DNA of 36,494 bases from Erythrobacter sp. HI0063 (GTDB taxonomy: Bacteria > Pseudomonadota > Alphaproteobacteria > Sphingomonadales > Sphingomonadaceae), in NCBI RefSeq assembly GCF_001635685.1, contig NZ_LWFF01000266.1, positions 1-36,494 of the forward strand. Reading direction: 5' to 3'. The notes under the pieces were generated by a model. That model ran no database searches. It was not told where the DNA came from and saw nothing but the letters and a program-made list of their open reading frames with translations. Shown piece by piece: positions 15,356 to 24,349 of this stretch. Made by a program: the position numbers and the translations under genes. Position 1 is the first letter of the stretch, and each line of letters starts with the position of its first letter.

Positions 15356-16455
15356 TTAAGCCCGCGCTGGCGTTCTTCGCGCATCATCAAGGGCGCGGCC
15401 ATGCGAACCGCATCATGGCGATACTGGAGCACATCCCAGAAGACCGACCGGTCATCATCATGACGGCAGCGCCGTCGCAGTTCGACGAGCGACCTCACGA
15501 TGCGACCATCGTGGAGCTGCCTAACATGATTGGTGCGCCGTCGCGCAGTCCGGCCCTTCACGAGCAACCGACGCCAGAGACCCTGCATTGCGTACCGCTC
15601 GGCGTTGAGGAGATGCGCCAGCACATGGGGACGATCGCCCAGACACTGCGCGAGGCGGACCCGGCGCTTTTCGTCATCGACGTGTCGGCGGAAATCGCCC
15701 TTCTGTCGCGAATCATGAGCGTTCCCGCCGTCACTATCAGAATGCATGGCGACCGCGAGGATATCGGCCATGTCGCAGGATACGAGGCGTGCGTTGCCAT
15801 GCTCGCCCCCTTCGACGAACGGATCGAACAGGATAGCTATCCCAAGCGCCTGCGCGATCGCACGTTCTATACAGGCGGTCTTTGCACCACGCGCGCACCG
15901 CTGCGCGGAAAGAGCGAGGCCCGTTCGCGATTGGGCCTTTCGGAGCAAGAGAAGGTAACGCTGGTGATCGCCGGCGGCGGCGGTTCGGGCACGCCCTACG
16001 CTCCCCTAACCGTAGCCGCGCGGGCAGAGCCCGATACGCGGTGGCTGGTGGCCGGCCCCGTTCACCGCGAGGGGCACGAAACGGATTTCGGCAATCTGCG
16101 CGAACTCGGCTGGATCGACAATCTCACCGATTATCTGTGCGCTGCTGACCGGGTCATCGCGTCGGCGGGTGACAACACGGTTCACGAGATCGCACGGGCG
16201 GGCAAGCCGTTCCTGTGCATTCCCGAATGGCGTTACTTCGACGAGCAGCAAGCAAAAGCGCGCGAGCTGCAACGCTTGGGTGCCGCCGTCTATCGCGAAA
16301 CCTGGCCCGCCTCGATCCCCGAATGGCAGCGCGCGCTGGCCGAAACCGATGCGCTCGACACCTCGATTCTCACCACGCTTCATGACGAAGACGCCGCGCG
16401 CAAGGCGGCACACTGGCTCGAAGAGCGGGCTACGCGGCTTTGGGGGGTCAGCTGA
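15352..16455 (+). CDS. MurG-like GT-B glycosyltransferase
   Basis: A 367-residue GT-B enzyme. The N-terminal domain starts FFAHHQGRGHANRIM, the glycine/histidine loop typical of MurG-like and related transferases. The C-terminal domain has VTLVIAGGGGSG, a W-IDNLTDYLCAAD segment and ASAGDNTVHEIARAGKPFLCIPE, the usual nucleotide-sugar-binding region. Family members move a hexose or HexNAc from UDP-sugar to a lipid or small acceptor. It is the last gene of the operon and its stop overlaps by 8 bases the end of the GT2 gene on the other strand. Acceptor and donor cannot be told from sequence. Confidence 0.85.
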   Translation: MIKPALAFFAHHQGRGHANRIMAILEHIPEDRPVIIMTAAPSQFDERPHDATIVELPNMIGAPSRSPALHEQPTPETLHCVPLGVEEMRQHMGTIAQTLREADPALFVIDVSAEIALLSRIMSVPAVTIRMHGDREDIGHVAGYEACVAMLAPFDERIEQDSYPKRLRDRTFYTGGLCTTRAPLRGKSEARSRLGLSEQEKVTLVIAGGGGSGTPYAPLTVAARAEPDTRWLVAGPVHREGHETDFGNLRELGWIDNLTDYLCAADRVIASAGDNTVHEIARAGKPFLCIPEWRYFDEQQAKARELQRLGAAVYRETWPASIPEWQRALAETDALDTSILTTLHDEDAARKAAHWLEERATRLWGVS

Positions 16456-17338
16456 ACAAGACTTCGGCACCCTGCCGCGTGTCCGCAACTTCGCATTCGG
16501 TCGGACGTCGCACGATCTCGAGCTTCTCTTCCGAACGCTTCACCAAACCGCGTCGTTCGAAATCGTCGAGCCAGTATTGCATGCACCATTCGCCCCAACG
16601 GCTGCGGAACAGGCGCGCATTGCGAATAATCGATTCGAAATGCTGCAAGGGTGGCTTGTGCACATGGTGGTGCTGGTGGAAGCAGATCGTTCCGCCCAGC
16701 CAGTACATCCGCGCGCCACTGCATTCCAAGCGCCGGCCGAGATCGGTTTCTTCCGCGCCATAGCCGATGTAATCTTCATCCATTCCGCCCGCCGCATGCC
16801 AGATTTTCGCCGAGAGGATGAAGGCGAGGCCCCACAATTCTCCGAAATCCGTGATGGGCAGAAAGGATGCGTCGTCCAGCGGTCGTTTGCTCGGATGGCG
16901 GACGCCAGTGCTCAGGAGCAATTGGAAGTCGGGCGCGCCGGTCTTCTGGTCGAGCCAATCCGTGTCGGTACCGGGCAGGTAGCGGACCTCCGGAAGAAAA
17001 ACGCCATTTGTGTCGAACGCATGCCCCTCGGCAGCGCGGCGAACGAAATCCGGATCGGGAATGCAGTCCACATCGAGGAAGGCGAGCACGTCCCCTGCAG
17101 CCATCTCCGCCGCCCGATTTCGCGCCGCGGCAAGCGGCATGGGTTCGCCTGGCACCTGTACGTAGCGGACGGGGAACATGCCCGTTGTCTCGATCTGTGG
17201 TGCATCGTCCTGCATGTAGGCGATCACCAGCTCATCGGGCGGAAAGGTCTGCGTTTCCAAGCCCGCGACCAGATGGTCGAGGTGTTGCTGCCGACCTCGC
17301 ACCAGTGTGAGCACCGACACCGATCGGTAGGAAGTCAC
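16448..17338 (-). CDS. Family 2 glycosyltransferase with galactosyltransferase-like C-domain
   Basis: A 296-residue GT-A enzyme. It opens with SVSVLTLVRGRQQHLDHL, carries LAAARNRAAEMAAGDVLAF and the metal-binding DVD in FLDVDCIPDPD. The C-terminal half has WGLAFILSAKIWHAAGGMDE and GYGAEETDLGRRL, the signature shared with the GT7 C-terminal (galactosyltransferase) domain, followed by the FHQHHHVHKPP metal or substrate loop. The start is GTG at 17338, overlapping the upstream stop (GTGA); the ATG at 17395 lies within the preceding gene. It is thus coupled to the sucrose-phosphate synthase and probably acts in the same pathway. Confidence 0.88.
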   Translation of the reverse strand: MTSYRSVSVLTLVRGRQQHLDHLVAGLETQTFPPDELVIAYMQDDAPQIETTGMFPVRYVQVPGEPMPLAAARNRAAEMAAGDVLAFLDVDCIPDPDFVRRAAEGHAFDTNGVFLPEVRYLPGTDTDWLDQKTGAPDFQLLLSTGVRHPSKRPLDDASFLPITDFGELWGLAFILSAKIWHAAGGMDEDYIGYGAEETDLGRRLECSGARMYWLGGTICFHQHHHVHKPPLQHFESIIRNARLFRSRWGEWCMQYWLDDFERRGLVKRSEEKLEIVRRPTECEVADTRQGAEVLFS

Positions 17339-19377
17339 CAGCTGCCTTGCGCCTGGAAATACCTGACACCTTCCAGCACACCCGCCGCATAACATCCCTC
17401 TGCCCGATAGGCGTGGGAAAGAGACGGATCCTGCGCCAAACCGTCGCTGGCATTTCCTACCACGATCGGAAACGGACAGGCGCGCAGCATCGTCAGATCG
17501 TTGCCGCTGTCACCTGCGACCACCACGCGCGACTGCGTCAGCGAAAGCTTGTCGGCCACATGGCCAACGGCCGGCCCTTTGCCCGTGCCTTCGGCAAGGA
17601 TATCAAGATAGCGCCCGTGACTGGCGACGATCTCCACTTTGAGGCCCCTTGCGCGCAGCGCGGTACGAAGGACGTCCGGATCGCGATCGTCCACGAAGTA
17701 ACTTGCCTTGCCCTGATGCTGTTCCAGCAGAGCCTGGGGTCGAAGCTTCAGGCTCGCAGCAACATCTCTTGTGCGTTTGTCATCCCAAGCGTTCTCCACG
17801 CGGCGTCGCCAGTCGGCGTCTTCTACGAACCGGCGTTCGTCGCGATCGTACCAGTGGATGCGCGTTCCGACGCTGCTGATGATGACATCCGGTGTCGGGA
17901 CACCTTCTGCCGCCAGGATCGCCTGAGCGCTATGGAAACTGCGGCCCGTGGCAATGCCGAGAGCGATTTGGCCAGCATGTTCGGCCTGCCAGCTCAGGAA
18001 TTCATGCAATGCCGCATGATCGCCGAGCAACGTATTGTCGATATCGCAAATCAGAATCCGGTCCCATTTCGGGGCCTTGGGAAGCGGTCCGGTCAATTCC
18101 TTCAACAACCGGTGATACTGTTCGCGATGCGCGCTCCAGTCATAGGCGGCAATCGCTTGCCCGCCAGCCGTCGCATAGCGGACCCATTTGCGCCTGTCGG
18201 TGACGATGTTTCGGCAAGCGGTGGCAATGGCCAGCGGATCGCGCGGACAGACCAGCTCACCATTGTTGCAGCGTTCCACGATATCGTTAGGGCCGCCGCT
18301 GTCCGTAGCGACCACCGGAAGACGGGACGCTGCCGCTTCGAGCAGGGTCAGGCCGAACGGTTCGTTCAGTGCCGGGTTTACGAACACCCCGCCACTCTCG
18401 CGCGCTACGGCGTAATAAGCTGGAATGTCTGCGGGATCGTGGTTTTTTGGATAGGCGACCTTCCCGTAAAGGTCATACCGATCGATCGCCTCTATCAGCT
18501 CCTGCATGACCTCGCGGCATTCGGTCTCCAGATCGCCAAGCAGCGACCGGCAGCCAGCCACGATCACGAGATTTGCAGCGTCCTGCAAGGCCGTGTCGGT
18601 GGCATAGGCTTCCACCAGCCCGAGAAGGTTTTTCTTCCTGACCGGTCGGGCGATGGCGAGCAATATGGGTTTGGCTGGGTCGCGCAGGAATTGCGCCAGA
18701 TCCGCACGAACCTTTTCGCTCGGCTGCGCGCTTTCGAACCGATGGAGATCGCAGCCCGGCGGAATGACGCGGATGCGCCCTGCTTCGATCGAAGCATAAT
18801 GCGCGTATTGCGCCTCCGCCTCGTCGCGCGAGCTGGCGATGACGGCATCGGCCATATCGAGCGATCTTTCCTCGACACCGATGCGTGTCCGCAGGCTTTC
18901 ATCCACGCTGCCATTTATGTCGCCCTTTACGGCGCCAAGCGAGTGGCCCGTAAAGATGTAAGGTATGCCAAGCTGCTCCTTCGCATGGCGAGCAAGAATG
19001 CCCGCATCCGCATAATGGGCATGTATGATATCTGGCAGGCGATCGAGATCGTGCAGATATTCGAGGAAGGCCGCGCACAGTTCTTCGTGCCGTTCGTGCA
19101 AAGCTTCTTTCGGCAGATATGACGGATCACCGTCATCGAGCCTGACAAGGCTGATTTTCCCTCTGGCTTCGGCACATTGGGCCTCGAACCGCATCCCCAG
19201 CTTCGAATCCATGAAGCCGCGGGTCACGATGTCGATCCGCTCGATTTCCGGGTCACGCGCACTCGCGCAGGCCAGTTCCAGCAGATAGGTAATATGGCCA
19301 CCGGTGTCGGCGTTGATGCCGTATGGCACGTCCGACAAAGTCAGGCAGCCTTGCAGGGCAATATGGCAAACAAACAT
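17335..19377 (-). CDS. Bidomain sucrose-phosphate synthase / sucrose-phosphatase-like protein
   Basis: A 680-residue fusion. Residues 1-430 form a GT4 domain of the sucrose-phosphate synthase type: MFVCHIALQGCL, GINADTGGHITYLLELA, ARPVRKKNLLGLVEAY and NPALNEPFGLTLLEAAASRLPVVATDSGG with the donor-binding glutamates near 339 and 347. Residues 440-680 form a HAD-IIB phosphatase: DIDNTLLGD (nucleophile Asp445), GIATGRSFHSA and VVAGDSGNDLTML. The combination would make sucrose or a related glucosyl-ketose/polyol from UDP-glucose and then remove the phosphate. The usual GGQ is GGH here. ATG 19377 matches the family N-terminus. It leads an operon with the GT2 gene and is divergent from the GT4 gene. 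Confidence 0.88.
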   Translation of the reverse strand: MFVCHIALQGCLTLSDVPYGINADTGGHITYLLELACASARDPEIERIDIVTRGFMDSKLGMRFEAQCAEARGKISLVRLDDGDPSYLPKEALHERHEELCAAFLEYLHDLDRLPDIIHAHYADAGILARHAKEQLGIPYIFTGHSLGAVKGDINGSVDESLRTRIGVEERSLDMADAVIASSRDEAEAQYAHYASIEAGRIRVIPPGCDLHRFESAQPSEKVRADLAQFLRDPAKPILLAIARPVRKKNLLGLVEAYATDTALQDAANLVIVAGCRSLLGDLETECREVMQELIEAIDRYDLYGKVAYPKNHDPADIPAYYAVARESGGVFVNPALNEPFGLTLLEAAASRLPVVATDSGGPNDIVERCNNGELVCPRDPLAIATACRNIVTDRRKWVRYATAGGQAIAAYDWSAHREQYHRLLKELTGPLPKAPKWDRILICDIDNTLLGDHAALHEFLSWQAEHAGQIALGIATGRSFHSAQAILAAEGVPTPDVIISSVGTRIHWYDRDERRFVEDADWRRRVENAWDDKRTRDVAASLKLRPQALLEQHQGKASYFVDDRDPDVLRTALRARGLKVEIVASHGRYLDILAEGTGKGPAVGHVADKLSLTQSRVVVAGDSGNDLTMLRACPFPIVVGNASDGLAQDPSLSHAYRAEGCYAAGVLEGVRYFQAQGSW

Positions 19378-19457
19378 CGACGGGCTCCCGGTGTGCGGGT
19401 ACCGATGCGCAGAACCTTTCCAAGTTCCTGACAAACAAGGTGATAAATGTTGCTCAC

Positions 19458-20492
19458 ATGCGAATAGCCCATGTCGCGCCGGTCATTCACCCTGTCCCGC
19501 CGAGCACTTACGGGGGGACCGAGCGAGTGATTGCGGACCTCGCCACGGCGCAGACAAGGGACGGGCACGATGTCACTCTGTTCGGTCCGGCGGACTCGAC
19601 GCTCCCTGACGTCAGGCAAATCGGGCACTACCGATCCCTCGCCTGGCATGAACGACAGGCTGGTGATGCCCCACCGGGTCTGCCTGCGGTTCTGGAAGCC
19701 CAATTGCTGCACGATCTGCTGGCGTTCGGCGGCGAACACGATGTTATCCATCTGCACGGTTCGGCCCATGCAAGTGGTGTCGCGAAAACGCTCGGCATTC
19801 CGGTTTTTCGCACCATCCACTGGCGCGCCGACGAGGCGGATCATACTGAGCATTTCCGGGCCTTCCTGCGGGAACGGATCATCGCGATCTCGCAGTCGCA
19901 GGCAGGGGCAGTGCCGGCCGCAAACCTTGCAGGGGTGGTGCATCATGGAATGCCTGCCGATCGGTATTCCCCGGATCGAGGGGGCGGCGGATACTTGGCC
20001 TTCCTCGGCCGTATGACCGATCAGAAACGCCCCGACAGGGCGATCGAGCTGGCGCGGGCTACCGGGCGGATGCTCAAGCTCGCAGGGCCGATCGATCCGG
20101 GCAATCCCGGTTATTTCGACTCAATCGTCCGGCCCGCCCTAGATGGGCGCGTGAAGTTTATCGGCAGCATCGACGATACGGGCAAACAGGACCTGCTGGG
20201 CAATGCGGCGGCACTGGTCTTCCCCATCGACTGGCCCGAACCCTTCGGTCTCGTCATGATCGAGGCGATGGCATGCGGCACACCGGTGATCGCGTGGCGA
20301 CGTGGCAGCGTGGCCGAAGTCGTCGAGGACGGAATCACCGGCATCATCGTCGACAGCATCGGCGAGGCAACCGAAAGGATGGATGAGCTGCTGCAGCTGG
20401 ACCGGACTGCGATCCGCCGTAATTTCGAACAGCGTTTCTCGGACGAACGGATGTCGCGCGAGACGCTGGCCCTTTATCGCAAGGCCTGCTGA
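19458..20492 (+). CDS. Family 4 glycosyltransferase
   Basis: A 344-residue GT-B transferase. It begins MRIAHVAPVIHPVPPSTYGGTERVI, the usual GT4 opening. DVIHLHGSAH and FLGRMTDQKRPDRAIELA mark the domain junction, and FPIDWPEPFGLVMIEAMACGTPVIA is the canonical EX7E donor site. Similar bacterial enzymes transfer glucose to small acceptors or lipids. The ATG at 19458 fixes the start, 80 bases from the divergent sucrose-phosphate synthase gene. The 3' end overlaps the Crp/Fnr gene on the opposite strand by 19 bases. Confidence 0.88.
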   Translation: MRIAHVAPVIHPVPPSTYGGTERVIADLATAQTRDGHDVTLFGPADSTLPDVRQIGHYRSLAWHERQAGDAPPGLPAVLEAQLLHDLLAFGGEHDVIHLHGSAHASGVAKTLGIPVFRTIHWRADEADHTEHFRAFLRERIIAISQSQAGAVPAANLAGVVHHGMPADRYSPDRGGGGYLAFLGRMTDQKRPDRAIELARATGRMLKLAGPIDPGNPGYFDSIVRPALDGRVKFIGSIDDTGKQDLLGNAAALVFPIDWPEPFGLVMIEAMACGTPVIAWRRGSVAEVVEDGITGIIVDSIGEATERMDELLQLDRTAIRRNFEQRFSDERMSRETLALYRKAC

Positions 20493-21268
20493 TCCCGATC
20501 TTCGAAGGAATCGAGCGCCAGCGCGCCTTCGCCGTAAAGGTAATCTCCCTCGAACTCGCCGAGCCGCTTCAGTTCGGCTTCGTCGAGAATTTCGATCCGG
20601 CCTTCGCCGCGCAACTCCAGAACGCCGCGTTCCTTCAGGACGCGGAAACTGCGATTGGCATGAACCGAGGTGATGCCGCAGGCTTCCGCATAATCGCGCT
20701 GGAGCAGGGAAACCGGCAGGGTCCGGCCATCGTACAGCCCGACGAATTTGTGCCGTTCGATAATTTCGGAAATGAGGTGGGCGATGCGCCCTTCCGCGTT
20801 CAACCTGCCCAGCCGAAAGATCCATTCGCGATGCATGGCCGCATCGAGCAGGGTGGAAGACCATAGTGCGCGCGCCAAATGTACGGAGCGATCGACCAGA
20901 TCGGCGATGGCCGAATGCGGCACTTCCGCCAGGTGGACGTGCCCGAGCGCCGATGTGCTGTGATCGAGCCGCTTCATGGGGAACCCGTGCAGATCGACGA
21001 AATCGCCAGGGATGTTCAACCCGACCAACTGCCGCTGGCCGCTACGATCGTCGATGCTACGCAGCACCACGCCTTCTATGATGTAGTAGGAGTGCTCCAC
21101 TCGATCACCGCGCTGGACCAAGGTCTGGCGAGGCTCGAGCCAGAGGGTGCGGCCGACCGCGTCTTCCAGCCATGCCTTCTCTTGCGCGGAAAGCTCGTGC
21201 CGAAGGCGGCCTTTCAAGAACAATTCAGTGCGCAGGACGACCTTCCAAGAGTGTGTTTGACGGTTCAA
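20474..21268 (-). CDS. Crp/Fnr-family transcriptional regulator
   Basis: A protein of up to 264 residues. An N-terminal cyclic-nucleotide-binding-like beta barrel (VQRGDRVEHSYYIIEGVVLRS, LNIPGDFVDLHGFPM) is followed by a dimer helix and a winged helix-turn-helix (LQRDYAEACGITSVHANRSFRVLKERGVLEL, from its ends). No cysteine cluster for an Fe-S centre is seen, so it is not a true Fnr oxygen sensor; the ligand is unknown. The N-terminus is uncertain: no ATG lies upstream of the barrel and the start at 21268 is TTG; another TTG at 21223 is possible. It probably controls the glycan genes, but no target site could be identified. Confidence 0.85.
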   Translation of the reverse strand: MNRQTHSWKVVLRTELFLKGRLRHELSAQEKAWLEDAVGRTLWLEPRQTLVQRGDRVEHSYYIIEGVVLRSIDDRSGQRQLVGLNIPGDFVDLHGFPMKRLDHSTSALGHVHLAEVPHSAIADLVDRSVHLARALWSSTLLDAAMHREWIFRLGRLNAEGRIAHLISEIIERHKFVGLYDGRTLPVSLLQRDYAEACGITSVHANRSFRVLKERGVLELRGEGRIEILDEAELKRLGEFEGDYLYGEGALALDSFEDRDQQALR

Positions 21269-22090
21269 CTAGTTTAGCTCGGTTGCGCGTTCAAGCCTGA
21301 GCCTGCCCTTCTTTAACCAGCGCATGGCGAACTTTCCCACTATCGACGCTCGCGTCGTCACGGTCGTCTTTGTGAGAATCTGCCGCAGTTTAAATATCGC
21401 GCATTGCCGCTTTCAAGTTTGCGGCCTTTTCCAGAAAATGGAGCGGATAGCGCATATCCTTCCCCCTTTGCGCCGTTGGCCGAGCAACACTACCGACGCA
21501 GACTTGGAGCGATATTGCACTTCGCGTTGTTGCTGGAATACCAATTCGATGCTGCGTTCAGCACTGCGTTCAAAAGAGCGATGGGCATTTCCCTCCGGAA
21601 CCTATCGCGACGCCTAAAGAGATAAGGACACTGCGATATGGAGACCGTCGTTTCGCGCTCGTCGGCGGAGATGCGAGTGTTGAATCATGGCCATCCGAGG
21701 AAGACATTGGTCCGATTTGGAAGATGCGAGAATAGGATGGCTCACGAGTGATCTGGCCGAGGAAAGATATTCAGTTTGCACTTGAACAAGCAGGAAAGAG
21801 GAAACCAGCGCCACCCATTTGTCTGGGGAAAGCTCAACGGGGTGACCGCGTGTGAGAATTCCGTCAAATCGTAGCAAAGGAGGAAATCAGTTTCGTCCGG
21901 GGAATGTCGGCTGACTGTCAACCTGCGGCCCAAAGTAGATTGTCCGCTATCGGCCTACAAGTCGTCGATCGAATTAAGCGGTTACTCCGATCACGCCACC
22001 TCCGAGCGCTTCGCATTGAAAAATTGACGCAATATCTCGATTGGTGGCAGTGATCGCATTATCACCGGCGCGATTGCAATCGGAGCGCAA
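21269..22090. other. Gene-poor stretch with an AraC-like remnant
   Basis: Over 800 bases without an intact gene. Apart from the AraC-like fragment at 21519-21625, the region shows only short unrelated open frames and a composition more AT-rich than the flanks. The last 15 bases hold a GGAG Shine-Dalgarno for the kinase gene starting at 22091. Confidence 0.55.
21519..21625 (+). pseudogene. Remnant of an AraC-family regulator, C-terminal helix-turn-helix
   Basis: One frame reads LEYQFDAAFSTAFKRAMGIS, close to the second helix-turn-helix of AraC regulators (GYxSxAAFSRAFKRxxGxSP). The neighbouring frame then reads PSGTYRDA, which resembles the usual AraC ending, so a one-base frameshift separates the two halves. 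No intact N-terminal domain or first helix-turn-helix can be seen upstream. It is a decayed fragment. Confidence 0.45.
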
Positions 22091-23996
22091 ATGGAGGCAG
22101 TCGAAGCAAAGTCCGGCGATGAGGTCTCGATTGACACTGCACTTACCGGCCTCGTGCATCTGGCACGCCTGCTCTTTCAAGCGCCCGCAGCGGCGTTCTG
22201 GGTCCAGGAGCGCGAGACGAAGCGCCTGGCGGCTTGTCTCGGCGACGAACAATCCCTTCGCACGGCTTATGACGCAGACTTGCGATCGAAATTTGAAGAC
22301 TGCCAGTTCGTCGTCCTTCCTGACATCAAGGCTGAAGGAAAACCTTTCGAATTCGTGGCGGGTATCCGCGAAAAGCTGGCGAGCGGGCTTGCGAGTGTCA
22401 CTCTGATTATCGCGGACACGAAAGCCCGCCCGGCCGGGATCACCGGCGAGCAGCGCAGCGCATTCCAGGCGATCTGCGCGCAGGCCGTCACTCAGCTCGA
22501 ATTGCGCCATTCGCAAGCCACTCAGGCAAGGATGATGGATAGGTTGTCCTTTTTCGATCGCATGGCGTCCGCAACCCAAGAGCTGGAGGATTCCACCGCG
22601 ATCATGCGAACCGTTGCGCGATTGACTGGCGAATTTCTGGACGTTTCCATCTGTGCCTATGCCGACATGCACGCGGATGAAAACGGCTTCACGATCACGG
22701 GAGACTGGACGGCTCCAGGATCGTCCACCATCGTCGGCACCTACGAACTTTCCGACTTCGGCGAATTTGCGGTCCAACCTCACTTCCAATCTGCCGCTCG
22801 TCGTGGACGATGTGATCGCCCAGCTCCCATCTGATGCGGCCGCGACCTTCCAAAGCATCGGTATCGCCGCGACGATCTGCTTGCCGCTGGTCAAGGACAA
22901 CAGGCTGATTGCCCTGATGGCGGTTCACGACGCGATACCGCGAATATGGACGGACGCGGAACTCAGTCTGATCCGTGAAGTGGTGGAACGATCATGGGCG
23001 CATATCGAACGCGTCCGGGCCGAACGGACCCTCCACGAAACGAGCCGTCGGCTCAACGCCATCTTGAGCAACACGCGCGAGGCGGTGTTCCTCATGGATG
23101 AGAACCAGATTTGCGTCTACGCCAATGCCGCCGCGGAGCAATTGACCGGCTACTCTTTCGAGGACATGCAAGGACGCCCGCTGCACGATGTCGTCCATCA
23201 CAAAAAGCCGGATGGATCGCATTACCCGATCGAGGAATGCCCGATCGATCGCGCATTCCCCGAACGCGCGCAAACCTCCGGCGAGGAATTTTTCGTCGCG
23301 CCGGACGGGTCCTTCTATCCAGTCGGTTTCACTGCGAGCCCGGTCCTCGACGATGAGGGAAAGCCGATCGGGACGGTCATCGAAGCCCGTAACATCGCGG
23401 AAGAGAAGCGGTTTCAGGAGCATCAGGTACTGCTGATCGATGAGCTCAATCACCGCGCGAAAAATCTGCTTGCGATCGTCCAGGGATTGGTTGCGCAGAC
23501 GATGACGTCGTCCGATCCCGAAATCCGCAAGGCACTCGAGGGACGGCTGATGGCTTTGGCCGCAGCGCATAGTCTGCTGACGAAGAAGAATTGGGAGCCA
23601 GTCCCCCTCAGGCAGCTGGTGCAGGATGCTATCGCTCCCCACGTCGCGGGCCATGCCGTCAGCATGGAAGGACCCGAATTGATGCTCCCTTCCAAGACCG
23701 CGATATCGATGGTTCTGGCTGTACACGAGCTGGCGACGAATGCTGTGAAATACGGCAGCCTTTCTGCGCCCGGTGGCGGCGTGGATGTGCGCTGGAATGT
23801 CGCGGACACCGAGCTGGAGTTTCAATGGCAGGAGTTTGGGGGACCCCCGGTCGTCGCCCCGGCAAAACGTGGTTTCGGCAGCAAAATGCTCGAACGCGGG
23901 CTGGCAGCGGAACTAGACGGGAGCGTGAAGATTGAGTTCCTCACGGAAGGAGTAATCTGTAAAGTGCGCGCATACATTCCCAGACTGCCGGCATGA
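22091..23996 (+). pseudogene. HWE-family sensor histidine kinase, interrupted by a frameshift
   Basis: Two open frames together encode one kinase. The first (22091 to about 22778) carries a degenerate GAF-like part and the start of a second GAF domain, ending GTYELSDFGEFAVQ. The second frame resumes with LTSNLPLVVDDV, which is the natural continuation of the GAF domain. Dropping one C at 22778-22779 joins them into a protein of about 634 residues. The remainder has a PAS domain (ILSNTREAVFLMDENQICVY), the phospho-acceptor LIDELNHRAKNLLAIVQGLV, N-box HELATNAVKYGSLS and the WQE of HWE kinases. Start 22091 has GGAG 8 bases upstream. A sequencing error would explain it equally well. The response regulator follows directly. 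Confidence 0.82.
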
Positions 23997-24349
23997 GAGC
24001 GTTTGAGGATAAAACCGTTCTCGTTGTGGAGGACGAACCGATCGTTGCGATGCATACGGAGGACCTTTTGACGGACCTCGGATTCAAAACCGTCGTGGTC
24101 GCGGGCGGTGTCGACCGCGCCTTCGACGCGCTCTCCGCGACCTCGGTGGGTGTGGCTGTTCTCGACATAAATTTGAACGGGGAAAAAAGCTTCCCGATCG
24201 CGGAACATCTCGTCCAGCGATCGATCCCCTTTCTGTTCGCCACTGGCTACAGCGATCAGGAAACCCCGTTTCCCCATGCGGTCATGATTAACAAGCCGTT
24301 CAATTCAGAAGCACTCGAAAGCGGGATGCGCACAATTCTGCTCACCTGA
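23993..24349 (+). CDS. Single-domain response regulator
   Basis: A 118-residue receiver domain with nothing attached. Acidic pair in VVEDEP (residues 14-15), phospho-acceptor Asp58 in AVLDINLNG, a Thr84 in FATGYSD and Lys101 in INKPF are all in place, so it should be phosphorylatable. The ATG overlaps the end of the HWE kinase by 4 bases, so the two are a cognate pair. Stand-alone receivers of this type act as phosphate sinks or relays in alphaproteobacterial stress and light responses. If the kinase frameshift is real, this regulator has lost its partner. Confidence 0.92.
   Translation: MRAFEDKTVLVVEDEPIVAMHTEDLLTDLGFKTVVVAGGVDRAFDALSATSVGVAVLDINLNGEKSFPIAEHLVQRSIPFLFATGYSDQETPFPHAVMINKPFNSEALESGMRTILLT

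Noticed and set aside
22770..22785. Programmed ribosomal frameshift in the kinase
   Set aside because: There is no slippery heptamer, hairpin or known precedent in HWE kinases. A simple one-base insertion explains it.
21974..22900. 308-codon minus-strand open frame opposite the HWE kinase
   Set aside because: It is the antisense of the kinase, which has clear GAF and HWE motifs on the plus strand. Its own sequence shows none.
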